The notes beneath the pieces are model-generated. The model did no database searches and was not told the origin of the DNA. It saw only the letters and a list, made by a program, of their open reading frames with translations. DNA of 64,000 nucleotides, taken from contig NZ_SCMB01000004.1 of assembly GCF_014323605.1 (NCBI RefSeq), positions 124,001 to 188,000 on the forward strand, read 5' to 3'. The position numbers were made by a program, and so were the translations under genes. Below, piece after piece: positions 51,323-60,740 of the stretch. Every line of letters begins with the position of its first letter. Position 1 is the first letter of the stretch. The DNA comes from Lactobacillus kimbladii (GTDB taxonomy: Bacteria > Bacillota > Bacilli > Lactobacillales > Lactobacillaceae).

Positions 51323-51473
51323 TTCAAAAGACCTGCAAGCAATAATTGCTTGCAGAACTCAGGTTTGTGTTATGGTAAGGTTTAAGAAATTAGCTAGGTC
51401 TAAAGCTATTAGCATAGTGCTTTATGTAATTTAGGATAATTAAAAAATTGGCCTAGACAAAAGGAATTAAACG

Positions 51474-53000
51474 ATGAATCAAATTTTCCAAATCTTAAGT
51501 GAGCGCAGGGGCGATTTGGGCGTAGCCCTATTGCAGCACCTGCAAATCTCATTAGTTTCGCTACTAATTGCAATGGTAATTGCAATGCCTCTGGCTTTTT
51601 GGGCAGTAAAACACACCAGGGCTGCGGAATTTTTATTACAAATTGCCAGTATATTGCAGACAATCCCTTCATTGGCACTGTTGGGTTTGCTAATTCCACT
51701 TGTAGGAATAGGAACAGTACCTGCTGTGATTGCCTTAGTTGTATACGCCTTATTACCAATTTTTCAGAATACTTATCTGGGTTTAACTGAAATTGACCCT
51801 GCTCTTGAAGAAGCTGCAGACGCATTTGGCATGTCTCGTTTGCAAAAGTTGCTTAAAGTAGAATTGCCTTTAGCTATGCCAACAATTATTTCCGGTATTA
51901 GGACAGCACTGGTTTTAATTATTGGAACTGCCACTATGGCGGCTTTAATTGGTGCTGGTGGTCTTGGTAGTTTTATTCTATTGGGAATTGACCGTAATAA
52001 TACCGCATTAATTGTTATAGGAGCAGTATGTTCAGGTATTTTAGCAATCACGTTAAGTGCTTTGATTAAGTGGCTGGAGCATGCGTCGGTTAAAACTGCT
52101 TTAGGAATTTTAAGTGTCAGCATTATATTTTTGGCTGGAAGCGGCATTTACCAAGCAGTTACCAGTCAAAAGGAGACTATTATTATTGCCGGCAAGTTGG
52201 GTTCTGAACCAGAGATTTTGATCAATATGTATAAAGATTTAATCGAGCAAGACGATTCACATGTGCAGGTGACTCTGAAACCCAATTTTGGTAAAACGAC
52301 CTTTTTATACAGTGCTTTGAAAAATGGCAAGATTGATATTTACCCTGAATTTACAGGGACCGTTTTGGAAACTTTTGCCAAATCTCCAGTAAAAACAGCA
52401 GGACTAAGCGAAAAAGAGACTTATGAAAAAGCTAAAAAATTAATGTATGAGCAAGATAAACTAACTTTGCTTAAACCCATGGCGTATGATAATACTTATG
52501 CTTTGGCTGTCAAAACCTCTTTTAAAAATAAAAATCATTTAAAGAAAATCAGTGATTTGGCTAATATTACTAATCAGTTAAAGGGCGGCATGACTTTAGA
52601 GTTCATTGACCGTGGGGATGGTTTTAAAGGGATCAAGAAACTATACAAAATCGATTTTCCTGTTAAATCAATGGAGCCGGCTCTGCGCTACCAAGCAATA
52701 AACCAGAATAAAGTTAACATCGTTGATGCCTATTCAACTGACAGTGAGTTGCGGCAGTATCATTTAAGTATTTTAAAAGATGATAAACATAACTTCCCTA
52801 TTTATCAGGGTGCTCCTTTAATGAGTAATGACTTTGCAAATAAGCATCCCCATATTGTGCATAGTTTGAATAAATTAGCAGGCAGAATTACTGAAAAGCA
52901 AATGCAGGAAATGAACTATGAAGTAAACGTTAAAAATATGGATCCGGGACAAGTTGCACATAATTTTTTAGTAAAACAGCATTTGCTTAAGGAGAAGTAA
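51474..53000 (+). CDS. Fused permease and substrate-binding protein, EgtU/OpuC type
   Basis: 508 residues. Residues 1-210 are an OpuC-like permease ([29 protein letters not shown] is the ATPase-contact loop), and 225-508 are an extracellular binding domain: [75 protein letters not shown] and YQGAPLM. The wording recalls EgtU, the ergothioneine importer of streptococci, more than glycine-betaine systems, but related proteins carry choline or carnitine. The ATPase gene follows one base after the stop. Confidence 0.8.
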   Translation: MNQIFQILSERRGDLGVALLQHLQISLVSLLIAMVIAMPLAFWAVKHTRAAEFLLQIASILQTIPSLALLGLLIPLVGIGTVPAVIALVVYALLPIFQNTYLGLTEIDPALEEAADAFGMSRLQKLLKVELPLAMPTIISGIRTALVLIIGTATMAALIGAGGLGSFILLGIDRNNTALIVIGAVCSGILAITLSALIKWLEHASVKTALGILSVSIIFLAGSGIYQAVTSQKETIIIAGKLGSEPEILINMYKDLIEQDDSHVQVTLKPNFGKTTFLYSALKNGKIDIYPEFTGTVLETFAKSPVKTAGLSEKETYEKAKKLMYEQDKLTLLKPMAYDNTYALAVKTSFKNKNHLKKISDLANITNQLKGGMTLEFIDRGDGFKGIKKLYKIDFPVKSMEPALRYQAINQNKVNIVDAYSTDSELRQYHLSILKDDKHNFPIYQGAPLMSNDFANKHPHIVHSLNKLAGRITEKQMQEMNYEVNVKNMDPGQVAHNFLVKQHLLKEK

Positions 53001-53001
53001 G

Positions 53002-53970
53002 ATGACTTCAGCGATAAAATTTGATCACGTAAAAAAATCGTTTGCTGATAAAGTAGTAGTAAATAACCTTAATCTCGATGTTCAGCAAGGTGAATTGTTT
53101 GTTTTAGTTGGCAACTCCGGTAGTGGGAAAACTACATCTGTTAAAATGATTAACCGTTTGGAAGACCCAAATTCTGGCCTGGTTTTAGTTAATGAACGGC
53201 CCACTACAGAATACAATGTGCAAAAATTGCGCTGGCAAATTGGCTATGTTTTGCAGCAAATTGCACTTTTTCCCAACATGACAGTTGCTCAAAACATTAC
53301 TCTGATTCTGGCGACCCAGGGTAAGAGCAAAAACCTTGATGAAACAGCTGCACGACTATTAGAAAAAGTGGGGCTGAATCCGCAAGAATATGCCTCAAGA
53401 TATCCGCATGAATTATCTGGTGGGGAGCAGCAGAGGATTGGAATTTTGCGGGCAATTGCTTCTGAGCCGCCAATTGTCTTAATGGATGAACCGTTTAGTG
53501 CCCTTGATCCACTTTCACGGGCAAATTTGCAAAAACTGGTCGTTGACTTGCATCAACAGCTTCGTAACACCATTATATTTGTCACTCATGATATGAATGA
53601 AGCGCTGCTTTTGGCGGACAGGATTGGTATTATGAAAGATGGGCAATTATTGCAGGTGGACAAACCGGAACAAATTCTAAGACACCCAGCAAATGACTTT
53701 GTGAGAGACTTTTTTAAAGGCAGTTTGGGCAATAACTTATACGAAACGCCTTTGAGGCAGGCGGCTTTATTTAATAAATATAAAAAAGATGCTTTAAAGT
53801 CACTACCTGATATGATGGTAATTAGTGAAAAAGAAACTATCGCCAGGTTGTTGCAGCTGTTGTGCGATCATGAAGCAGTGGCAGTGCAAAATCAAAATAA
53901 GGAACTTTTAGGATATATTGATCGGCAGTGGATAGTGGAGTATTTAAATGGTATTAGTAATTTAAACTAA
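53002..53970 (+). CDS. ABC transporter ATP-binding protein, EgtV/OpuCA type
   Basis: 322 residues. Walker A GNSGSGKTT, Q-loop IGYVLQQIALFPNMTV, signature LSGGEQQR, Walker B IVLMDEPFSALD and VTHDMNEALLLADRIGIM. The C-terminal 80 residues look like a shortened regulatory region, without two complete CBS domains. It powers the fused permease-binding protein encoded before it. A terminator follows. Confidence 0.85.
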   Translation: MTSAIKFDHVKKSFADKVVVNNLNLDVQQGELFVLVGNSGSGKTTSVKMINRLEDPNSGLVLVNERPTTEYNVQKLRWQIGYVLQQIALFPNMTVAQNITLILATQGKSKNLDETAARLLEKVGLNPQEYASRYPHELSGGEQQRIGILRAIASEPPIVLMDEPFSALDPLSRANLQKLVVDLHQQLRNTIIFVTHDMNEALLLADRIGIMKDGQLLQVDKPEQILRHPANDFVRDFFKGSLGNNLYETPLRQAALFNKYKKDALKSLPDMMVISEKETIARLLQLLCDHEAVAVQNQNKELLGYIDRQWIVEYLNGISNLN

Positions 53971-53976
53971 GAAAGC

Positions 53977-54000
53977 AAGCTGGAAAAATCCAGCTTTTTT
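53977..54000 (+). terminator. Terminator after the importer genes
   Basis: AAGCTGGA pairs with TCCAGCTT, loop AAAA, then Ts. Confidence 0.88.
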
Positions 54001-54048
54001 AATAAAATAATAAAGTTATGCTTGAATATTAGTAGTTTGTTACAAAAT

Positions 54049-54066
54049 TGTCTAAAATATTAGACA
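54049..54066. promoter_or_regulatory. Palindrome before the two-component system
   Basis: TGTCTAAAATATTAGACA: seven-base arms around AATA, close to a weak promoter (TTAGAC at 54060, TATATT at 54082). A likely autoregulation site. Confidence 0.45.
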
Positions 54067-54148
54067 TAGATTCTGCTACACTATATTTAGTAGAATAGAA
54101 AAACAAAACGAATATAATCAATAAGTAAAAAGAAGGGAAATTAGCCCT

Positions 54149-54835
54149 ATGAAAATTTTAGTTGTTGACGACGATAAAGAAATCGTCGAACTGTTAAGTA
54201 TTTATCTCAAAAATGAAGGTTATACCCCGGTTGTTGCATACAGTGGCAAGGAAGCAATTACGAAATTAACTACCACTCCGGATATTGCTTTGATGATCTT
54301 AGATGTCATGATGCCTAATATGAGTGGGATTGATGTTATCAAGGAAGTTCGTAAAGATTCTGACATTCCTATTATCATTGTGTCTGCTAAAACAGGAGAC
54401 ATGGATAAAATCCAGGGTTTGATTACGGGTGCGGATGACTATGTGTCAAAGCCATTTAATCCATTAGAGGTTATGGCGCGAGTTCGTTCGCTTTTACGTC
54501 GTAGTCAAAAACAGGTCAAAGATGATGAACCTGACATTCTTGAAGTTGGACCGCTTATTATTAACCGTGATTCACATGAAGTTAAAACAATTGATGGCAA
54601 AGATATTCAGTTAACTGCTTTGGAATTCGGTATTCTGTATCTTCTTGCCAGTCACCCTAATCGTGTATTTTCTGCTGATGAAATTTTTGAACGGGTTTGG
54701 CAACAGGAATCGATAGTTTCTGCTAAAACAGTTATGGTGCATGTTTCGCACTTGCGTGACAAGATTCAAACGGCCACAGGCGGCGAAGATATTATTCAGA
54801 CTGTTTGGGGTGTAGGCTATAAAGTTGAGGCTTAG
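54149..54835 (+). CDS. OmpR-family response regulator, VanR-like
   Basis: 228 residues. Receiver with Asp7-Asp9, phosphoacceptor Asp52 in LMILDVMMP, and Lys in DDYVSKPF. The C-terminal winged helix includes LTALEFGILYLLASHPNRVFSADEIFERVW and VHVSHLRDKI. AGAAGGGA lies upstream. The kinase follows four bases after the stop. It resembles VanR/VncR regulators of cell-envelope genes, and a murE gene follows the pair. Confidence 0.93.
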   Translation: MKILVVDDDKEIVELLSIYLKNEGYTPVVAYSGKEAITKLTTTPDIALMILDVMMPNMSGIDVIKEVRKDSDIPIIIVSAKTGDMDKIQGLITGADDYVSKPFNPLEVMARVRSLLRRSQKQVKDDEPDILEVGPLIINRDSHEVKTIDGKDIQLTALEFGILYLLASHPNRVFSADEIFERVWQQESIVSAKTVMVHVSHLRDKIQTATGGEDIIQTVWGVGYKVEA

Positions 54836-54839
54836 CTAG

Positions 54840-55994
54840 ATGAAAAAAGAAAGGGTCAAGCTGACAGCTGCTGAAAAAAGCGAGTTGTTTGCTGAAGGCG
54901 TTATAACGGTTATTTTGCTGTTATTGTTAAACCTATCGGTGATTATTTTAATCAACTTGACAATTTTACAAAATAAAAACCTGGTTAACGGTATTTATTT
55001 TTTAAAAAAGACCATTACTTTTGCTGGTGGACGCCATTTATGGTCTTGGCAAAATACCTTTATTATTTTTATGGGTATTGGCGATTTAATCGTGCTCTAC
55101 TGGCGCTTAATTCGGCGTTATCATCAAATGCAGTTAAGACACGTTATTTCTGAACTGCATTATATTGCAAAGGGACATTTTGATCATACAATTTCTTTTA
55201 AAGTCAAAACAGACTTACAAAAAGTAATTGATTCGATTAATTCATTAGTTGATAGTACAGTCAACGCAATCAATGAAGAAAAGGCGATTGAAAAATCTAA
55301 AGATGAACTGATCAGTAATGTTTCTCATGATATCAGAACGCCGTTAACTTCTATCATTGGATATTTAGGATTACTTAAATCGGGGGTGTCAGATCCAGCA
55401 GATCAGCAAAAATATCTTAATATCGCGTATATGAAAGCTGAACAAATGAAGTCTCTGGCTCATGATCTGCTTGAGTATACAACGTTAAAATCAACAAGTA
55501 CCAAACTAAATCTGTCTTCTTTACATATTTTTTCTATGTTGGAACAAGTGGCGGCGGGATTTGAATTTGAAGGTCAAGAAAAAGGGATAGTATTTAATAT
55601 TGAAGCAAGACCTAAGAATTTAACGATTGAAGCCGATGCAGAAAAGTTAGTACGTGTTTACAATAATCTCATCACTAACGCTTTGAAATATGGTATAGGG
55701 GCAACACAAATTAATTTGATTGCTAATTTGGTCAACAACAATGAAGTGGAATTACGGGTAGAAAACAATGGTGCCCAAATTCCTGAAGAGTCGTTAAAAA
55801 AAATATTTGAACGGTTCTATAGAGTAGAAGGATCTCGGAATACTAAAACAGGTGGTACAGGACTGGGTCTATCAATTACCAAAAGCATTGTTGATCTTCA
55901 TCACGGCAAAATTCGTTGTGAATCTGATAAAGATTGGACACGTTTCATTATTTGTCTGCCTTTGAACCTAAAGAGTGAAAAAACTCCAGCATAG
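54840..55994 (+). CDS. Sensor histidine kinase, VanS-like
   Basis: 384 residues. Two membrane helices (about 20-42 and 70-90) with a short loop of about 28 residues outside, HAMP-like region, HisKA SNVSHDIRTPLTSI with His163, then ATPase boxes NNLITNALKYG, ERFYRVEGSRN and GGTGLGLSI. The small outer loop suggests sensing within or at the membrane. Paired with the regulator before it. Confidence 0.92.
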   Translation: MKKERVKLTAAEKSELFAEGVITVILLLLLNLSVIILINLTILQNKNLVNGIYFLKKTITFAGGRHLWSWQNTFIIFMGIGDLIVLYWRLIRRYHQMQLRHVISELHYIAKGHFDHTISFKVKTDLQKVIDSINSLVDSTVNAINEEKAIEKSKDELISNVSHDIRTPLTSIIGYLGLLKSGVSDPADQQKYLNIAYMKAEQMKSLAHDLLEYTTLKSTSTKLNLSSLHIFSMLEQVAAGFEFEGQEKGIVFNIEARPKNLTIEADAEKLVRVYNNLITNALKYGIGATQINLIANLVNNNEVELRVENNGAQIPEESLKKIFERFYRVEGSRNTKTGGTGLGLSITKSIVDLHHGKIRCESDKDWTRFIICLPLNLKSEKTPA

Positions 55995-56038
55995 CTGTGG
56001 TATAATTTTGACTGAGATATTAAATAGAGGAGTATAGC

Positions 56039-57610
56039 ATGAGTATTTCTTTAAATACCTGTATTTTAATTTTAAAAGAGCACCATCTGCTTAAATCGAG
56101 TGCTGTTCAGGACACCGTCCCATCTAAAATGGAATATGTGTCATATGATTCACGGGATGTTCAAACCAATACACTGTTCTTTTGTAAAGGTGCTGGTTTT
56201 CGTCCTACATTTTTGTCAATGGCAAAAGCAAACGGTGCCAACTGTTATGTAGCAGAGCAACCATACCCAGAAGGCAAGGGAATGCATGCACTGATTGTGC
56301 GCAATGTTTCTAAGGCAATGGCTTTATTGTCTGCAGCATTTTTTCGCTTTCCTCAAGATGATTTATATTTAATCGCAGTTACTGGTACTAAAGGTAAAAC
56401 TACGACCGCTTATTTCCTAAAAGGAATGCTAGATCAAGTCAATGGCGGTAAAACTGCACTGATTTCTTCTGTCAACACAGTTGTAGGCCAGAAAAAAGAT
56501 GATACTTTTAAATCCAGCTTAACCACTCCTGAATCACTTGATTTGTTCCGTGATATGCGAACGGCTGTGGACAATGGTATGACGCATATGGTTATGGAAG
56601 TTTCCAGCCAGGCTTATAAGAAAAATAGGGTGTTTGGACTAACTTATGACTTAGGCTTTTTCTTAAACATTTCACCCGATCATATTGGACCTAATGAGCA
56701 TCCTAACTTTGATGATTATCTGCATTGCAAACTGCAATTATTAGTTAATGCACGCAAGTGTATTATTAACGCTCAGACTGACCACTTTGACGAAGTTTAT
56801 GCTGCTGCTACGACTACTACCGATCCAGACAGTATCTACTTATTTGCTGCTGAAAAATTTACTAACCCTAACTTAAAACAGACCATTGATTTTCGTTTTG
56901 CAACCGAAGAACTTGATATGGCTCAGACTAAATTCCAGGTATTATGTATTAGTGACAAAGCAAAGAAGCTTAAAATAGCCGGTGATTATCAGTTAAAGAT
57001 GCTGGGTGACTTTAATGAATCAAACGGTACAGCTGCAGTAATTGGAGCTGGGCTTGCTGGCATGGATCATGACGCTGCTGCTAAAGGTATTAGCCAAGTA
57101 ACTGTTCCGGGACGAATGCAGACAGAGGTTACCAAAGAACATGGTGTAGTGGTTGTAGATTATGCACATAACGAAGCTTCCATGATGGCACTTATGGGCT
57201 TTATGCAACGTGAATTTAATAATCCAAAAATCATTGTTGTTGTAGGTGCTCCAGGTGATAAGGGTGTCTCTCGCCGTCCCGGTTTTAGTCACAGTTTAAA
57301 TACTTATGCGGATAAGGCTTTTTTAACTACTGATGACCCGGGATTTGAAGATCCAAAAGAAATTGCACAGGAAATTGATGCCGGAATTGATCATTCTAAA
57401 GTTGATGTAACAATAGAACTAGATCGTAAGAAGGCCATATATGATGCCATTAATTTGTCGAAAAAAGGTGATATTGTCCTGATTTGCGGTAAAGGTGCAG
57501 ACGGTTTTCAAAAAATACGCGGTGTAGACACGCCATATCCATCTGATATTATGGTTGCTCAACAGGTAATTGATGAGCTTGAAGGCAAAAAAGAACACTT
57601 TAGAAGTTAG
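56039..57610 (+). CDS. murE: UDP-N-acetylmuramoyl-L-alanyl-D-glutamate--L-lysine ligase
   Basis: 523 residues, Mur ligase fold. ATP loop GTKGKTTT at 119-126, EVSSQAY, NISPDHIGPNEHP and VVDYAHNEASM. The residue-selecting motif reads TTDDPGFEDP, not the DNPR of meso-diaminopimelate enzymes, which fits addition of L-lysine to the peptidoglycan stem. GAGGAGT precedes the ATG. Aspartate racemase follows, which supplies D-Asp for the crossbridge in lactobacilli. Confidence 0.92.
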   Translation: MSISLNTCILILKEHHLLKSSAVQDTVPSKMEYVSYDSRDVQTNTLFFCKGAGFRPTFLSMAKANGANCYVAEQPYPEGKGMHALIVRNVSKAMALLSAAFFRFPQDDLYLIAVTGTKGKTTTAYFLKGMLDQVNGGKTALISSVNTVVGQKKDDTFKSSLTTPESLDLFRDMRTAVDNGMTHMVMEVSSQAYKKNRVFGLTYDLGFFLNISPDHIGPNEHPNFDDYLHCKLQLLVNARKCIINAQTDHFDEVYAAATTTTDPDSIYLFAAEKFTNPNLKQTIDFRFATEELDMAQTKFQVLCISDKAKKLKIAGDYQLKMLGDFNESNGTAAVIGAGLAGMDHDAAAKGISQVTVPGRMQTEVTKEHGVVVVDYAHNEASMMALMGFMQREFNNPKIIVVVGAPGDKGVSRRPGFSHSLNTYADKAFLTTDDPGFEDPKEIAQEIDAGIDHSKVDVTIELDRKKAIYDAINLSKKGDIVLICGKGADGFQKIRGVDTPYPSDIMVAQQVIDELEGKKEHFRS

Positions 57611-57623
57611 AAAAGCAGGTATA

Positions 57624-58370
57624 ATGAAACATTTTTTTAGTATTATTGGCGGTATGGGCACTATTGCGACTGAAAGTTATGTCCGAATGATTAATCATCG
57701 TATCAAAATTACTAAAGATCAGGATTATTTAAATTATATTTTAGTTAATGATGCACAAGTTCCTGATCGTACAGCATATATCAAAGATCCCAGCAAGCCT
57801 AATTTCTTCACTGCTTTGCGTGAAGATGTGCTCCAGCAAGCACAACTAAAGCCTGATTTTTTTGTAATGCCATGTAACACAGCTCATTATTGTTATGATG
57901 ACTTGGCCAAACTGACAGACATACCTTTTTTGCATATGATGCGTATTGCTGTGCATAAGTTTATAACCGATTATCCACAAGAGAAAAAAATTGGTTTAAT
58001 TGCCACCGAAGGATCAATTTACGATCATTTGTATGAAGATGAGATTAAAGAAGCTGGACGCGAGGTTGAACTTGGAGGATCTGAGATTCAGCCAATGGTT
58101 ACTGAACTGATTTATTCAAATATCAAGGAAAAAGGTGTGGTTAATGGCGAACTTTACCACCACATATTGCAAACAATGCATGATCAATACGGTTGCAATG
58201 TGATTTTACTTGGCTGTACTGAATTGTCTCTGGCTCAGGAAAAAGCTCCAGATCATCCTTATAATGTTATCGATCCACAGGTCATCTTGGCTGACGTGGC
58301 AATTGAACTAGAACTGAAGATACGTGCGGGAATGGATCCAAAAACAGCTATAAAGAAATATATGTATTAA
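57624..58370 (+). CDS. racD: Aspartate/glutamate racemase family protein, probable aspartate racemase
   Basis: 248 residues. It begins MKHFFSIIGGMGTIATESY and has the two catalytic cysteines in VMPCNTAHY and LLGCTELSL, as in PLP-independent aspartate racemases. D-aspartate is the crossbridge residue of Lactobacillus peptidoglycan, and the position behind murE supports that role. The ATG at 57624 follows AGGT; it lies 13 bases after murE. A hydantoin-type or glutamate racemase is less likely. Confidence 0.85.
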   Translation: MKHFFSIIGGMGTIATESYVRMINHRIKITKDQDYLNYILVNDAQVPDRTAYIKDPSKPNFFTALREDVLQQAQLKPDFFVMPCNTAHYCYDDLAKLTDIPFLHMMRIAVHKFITDYPQEKKIGLIATEGSIYDHLYEDEIKEAGREVELGGSEIQPMVTELIYSNIKEKGVVNGELYHHILQTMHDQYGCNVILLGCTELSLAQEKAPDHPYNVIDPQVILADVAIELELKIRAGMDPKTAIKKYMY

Positions 58371-58400
58371 ATAAAACGTAAGGTTTAACATATTAAATTA

Positions 58401-58447
58401 AAATAGACTAGTAATCAATTTGATTGTTAGTCTATTTATTTTTTCCA
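58401..58447 (+). terminator. Terminator after the racemase
   Basis: AAATAGACTA and TAGTCTATTT with an inner ATCA/TGAT pair, followed by T6. Confidence 0.8.
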
Positions 58448-58454
58448 AAAAGTA

Positions 58455-58499
58455 TTGACAATGTTACCATTAGATAGTAGTGTATTAGAAAAGTAATAC
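58455..58499 (+). promoter_or_regulatory. Promoter and operator of the small membrane protein gene
   Basis: TTGACA, 17 bases, TAGTGT. The palindrome TGTATTAGAAAAGTAATACA, with seven-base arms, begins in the -10 and covers the expected start site. Confidence 0.5.
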
Positions 58500-58517
58500 A
58501 GAAAATAGGAGGGCTAA

Positions 58518-58712
58518 ATGTTATATCTTTTATATATATTTATTGGCATACTGATAATTGTGACTACTAATTTGGCAGTGACAGCAATTTTGAGTATCAG
58601 AGACGCTTATCGCAATCATCTTAAAGAGCATTTGTCATTTTTCATTGCCTTTAAAAAATATTTTGGTAAAAACAATAATATTCCCCTCCATTTGTCTGAT
58701 TGGAAGCTTTAA
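58518..58712 (+). CDS. Small single-span membrane protein, unrecognised
   Basis: 64 residues. Residues 2-27 (YLLYIFIGILIIVTTNLAVTAIL) are one membrane helix; the rest is basic and probably cytoplasmic (RDAYRNHLKEHLSFFIAF). AGGAGGG lies seven bases before the ATG, a strong ribosome site, and it has its own promoter and operator-like palindrome. No family recognised. Confidence 0.65.
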   Translation: MLYLLYIFIGILIIVTTNLAVTAILSIRDAYRNHLKEHLSFFIAFKKYFGKNNNIPLHLSDWKL

Positions 58713-58779
58713 GAAATAATTTTATTCAAGTTTGATCTTATTATATATATATAATTTATATAAAACAATAAATTTACTA

Positions 58780-58808
58780 TTGCCGATAGAGCATAACTAT
58801 ATTATACT
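58780..58808 (+). promoter_or_regulatory. Promoter of the riboflavin operon
   Basis: TTGCCG and TATACT with a 17-base spacer, about 20 bases ahead of the FMN riboswitch. The preceding 60 bases are almost all A and T. Confidence 0.65.
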
Positions 58809-58826
58809 AAAAACAGTTGAATACGG

Positions 58827-58955
58827 TTTCTTCGGGGCAGGGTGTAATTCCTTACCGACGGTGACAATTAATGATTGAAGTCCGTGACCCGCGTTTTGCG
58901 GTGGAACTAGTGTAAGTCTAGTACCGACAGTTAAAGTCTGGATGGGAGAAGAACA
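58827..58955 (+). ncRNA. FMN riboswitch (RFN element)
   Basis: All the conserved RFN parts are present in order: TTCGGGGCAGGGTGTAATTC, CCGACGGTG, AGTCCGTGACCCGC, GGTGGAACTAGTGTAAGTC, ACCGACAGT and AGTCTGGATGGGAGAAGAA. FMN binding would favour the terminator at 59025 and shut off the genes. Confidence 0.95.
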
Positions 58956-59024
58956 AACAAGATTAGACAGAAAACTCGCGTCGTTATTAAACTTCGCTGA
59001 AATCTTATTTGATGAATAAAAAAT

Positions 59025-59057
59025 AAGCCTCGTTGATTTTATCAACGAGGCTTTTTT
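59025..59057 (+). terminator. Riboswitch-controlled terminator
   Basis: AAGCCTCGTTGAT pairs perfectly with ATCAACGAGGCTT, loop TTT, then T4. It lies between the riboswitch and ribD. Confidence 0.92.
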
Positions 59058-59077
59058 AATGCTTAGGAAGTGAAATA

Positions 59078-60139
59078 GTGCAGGATAGAGATTATATGCA
59101 AATGGCAGTCCAAGAAGCTTTAAAAGCCCAGGGAATGACTTGGACAAACCCATTAGTTGGTGCAGTTTTGGTTAAAGATGATCAGGTTTTAGCAACTGGC
59201 TACCACCACCAATTTGGCAAAGAACATGCGGAAGTAAATACACTGTCGCACTTAGCAGATCCCAAACAAGCTCAAGGAGCAACTTTGTATGTTACCTTGG
59301 AACCTTGCAGTCATTATGGTAAACAGCCACCTTGTTGCGAAAAAGTAGCCGAGGCTGGAATAAAAAAAGTTATTATCGGTCAGGTCGATCCTCATCAAAT
59401 TGTAGCAGGCAAAGGCATTAAATATCTTAAAAATCATGGGATGCAGACTGAGGTTATTGGTGGCACTGAAAATTTAAATGTTGCGTATAACTTTTTTTAT
59501 CAGCAAAAAAGACCGTTTGTAACGCTTAAATATGCAATGTCCATTGATGGCAAAATTAATGCTGCAGGCAAAAGAAGAACAATGTTGACTGGGGATGCGG
59601 CTCAAGTAGATGTACAAAAATTGCGGTTGAAAAATCAAGCTATTTTAATTGGCGCAAATACTTTACGCATCGATAATCCGCTTTTAACGGTCAGAATAAA
59701 AAACTTACCACATCCTCCTATTAGGATTGTGTTAACTAAGGATGCCAATCAGCTGGATTTTACTAGTCAATTATTTAAAGCTCGCGGTCAAATCTGGCTA
59801 CTGAGTGAAACTAAATTAACACAAAATGTTGGAGAAAATGTGTGTTGCTATACTGCTAGCAAATGGACACCTTCAAAAATAGTGCAGCTGCTAGCTGAAC
59901 ATGAAATTCAATCGCTGTTAGTTGAGGGCGGTAGCAATATACAAGCTCAGTTTGTAGCAGCAGATTTAGTAGATGAAATAGTGGCATATGTTGCACCTAT
60001 CGTTTTGGGCGGCACAGCACTGCCTGCTGTGTTCGGCCAGGCTTTAACAGGGATAAGTCACTACCAATTATTGGATGTTAAAAGTTTAAACCAAGACGTA
60101 AGAATTCGCGTGAGGAGAAAAGAATGTTTACAGGAATAA
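59078..60139 (+). CDS. ribD: Riboflavin biosynthesis bifunctional deaminase/reductase
   Basis: 353 residues. The N-terminal deaminase (1-145) has zinc ligands in HAEVNTL and EPCSHYGKQPPCCE; the C-terminal reductase has KYAMSIDGKI, NAILIGANTLRIDNPLLTVR-type sequence and LLVEGGSNIQAQF. It carries out the second and third steps from GTP. The start is GTG at 59078 with AGGAAG seven bases upstream. It overlaps ribE by 16 bases. Confidence 0.95.
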   Translation: MQDRDYMQMAVQEALKAQGMTWTNPLVGAVLVKDDQVLATGYHHQFGKEHAEVNTLSHLADPKQAQGATLYVTLEPCSHYGKQPPCCEKVAEAGIKKVIIGQVDPHQIVAGKGIKYLKNHGMQTEVIGGTENLNVAYNFFYQQKRPFVTLKYAMSIDGKINAAGKRRTMLTGDAAQVDVQKLRLKNQAILIGANTLRIDNPLLTVRIKNLPHPPIRIVLTKDANQLDFTSQLFKARGQIWLLSETKLTQNVGENVCCYTASKWTPSKIVQLLAEHEIQSLLVEGGSNIQAQFVAADLVDEIVAYVAPIVLGGTALPAVFGQALTGISHYQLLDVKSLNQDVRIRVRRKECLQE

Positions 60140-60729
60140 TTCAAACAACGGGAACGATTACCCGTTTGGAAATTAGTGAGCAACATGCAAGACTAGGTAT
60201 TTGTGCTCCAAAATTGTTGCAAAAAGATTTGCCTTTAGGAGCAAGTATTGCCGTTAACGGCATTTGTTTAACCATTACTGACTGGAGCGAAGAAGACTTT
60301 GAAGTTGATGTAATGCCAGAAACAATGAAAAGAACTAATCTAGGCAAGTTGCAAAAAGGTAGTTTGGTTAATTTGGAGCCGTCATTGGCGTTAAACGGCA
60401 AACTTGATGGTCATATTGTTGCAGGACACATTGATACTACAGCTGAACTGGTAAAAAGAGATGAAAACGAAAATTCTATTGAATTGGAATTTCAAGTACC
60501 ACATAAGTATGATTCCTTTATTGTTGAAAAAGGATCAATCGCTATTGATGGTATCAGTTTAACTGTCACGATGGCAGAAAATGATCATTTCGGGGTAAGT
60601 TTAATACCTTATACCATACAAAATACTACTTTGGCTCACTACCAAGTAGGCGATAAAGCAAATATTGAAGTGGATATGATTGGCCGCTATGCAGTCAAGC
60701 AAATTCTGGCCTGGAAAAAAGAATTTTGA
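60124..60729 (+). CDS. ribE: Riboflavin synthase alpha subunit
   Basis: 201 residues with two lumazine-binding repeats: MFTGIIQTTGTI and SIAVNGICLTITDWSEEDFEVDVMPET in the first, GHIVAGHIDTTAEL and GSIAIDGISLTVTMAENDHFGVSLIPYT in the second. It dismutates 6,7-dimethyl-8-ribityllumazine to riboflavin. GAGGAG precedes the ATG. Confidence 0.95.
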   Translation: MFTGIIQTTGTITRLEISEQHARLGICAPKLLQKDLPLGASIAVNGICLTITDWSEEDFEVDVMPETMKRTNLGKLQKGSLVNLEPSLALNGKLDGHIVAGHIDTTAELVKRDENENSIELEFQVPHKYDSFIVEKGSIAIDGISLTVTMAENDHFGVSLIPYTIQNTTLAHYQVGDKANIEVDMIGRYAVKQILAWKKEF

Positions 60730-60740
60730 TGGAGGAAAAA

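Noticed and set aside
51409-51825. 138-codon minus-strand frame over the EgtU-like gene
   Set aside because: Antisense to a well-supported membrane-protein gene; its wording mirrors that gene's hydrophobic codons.
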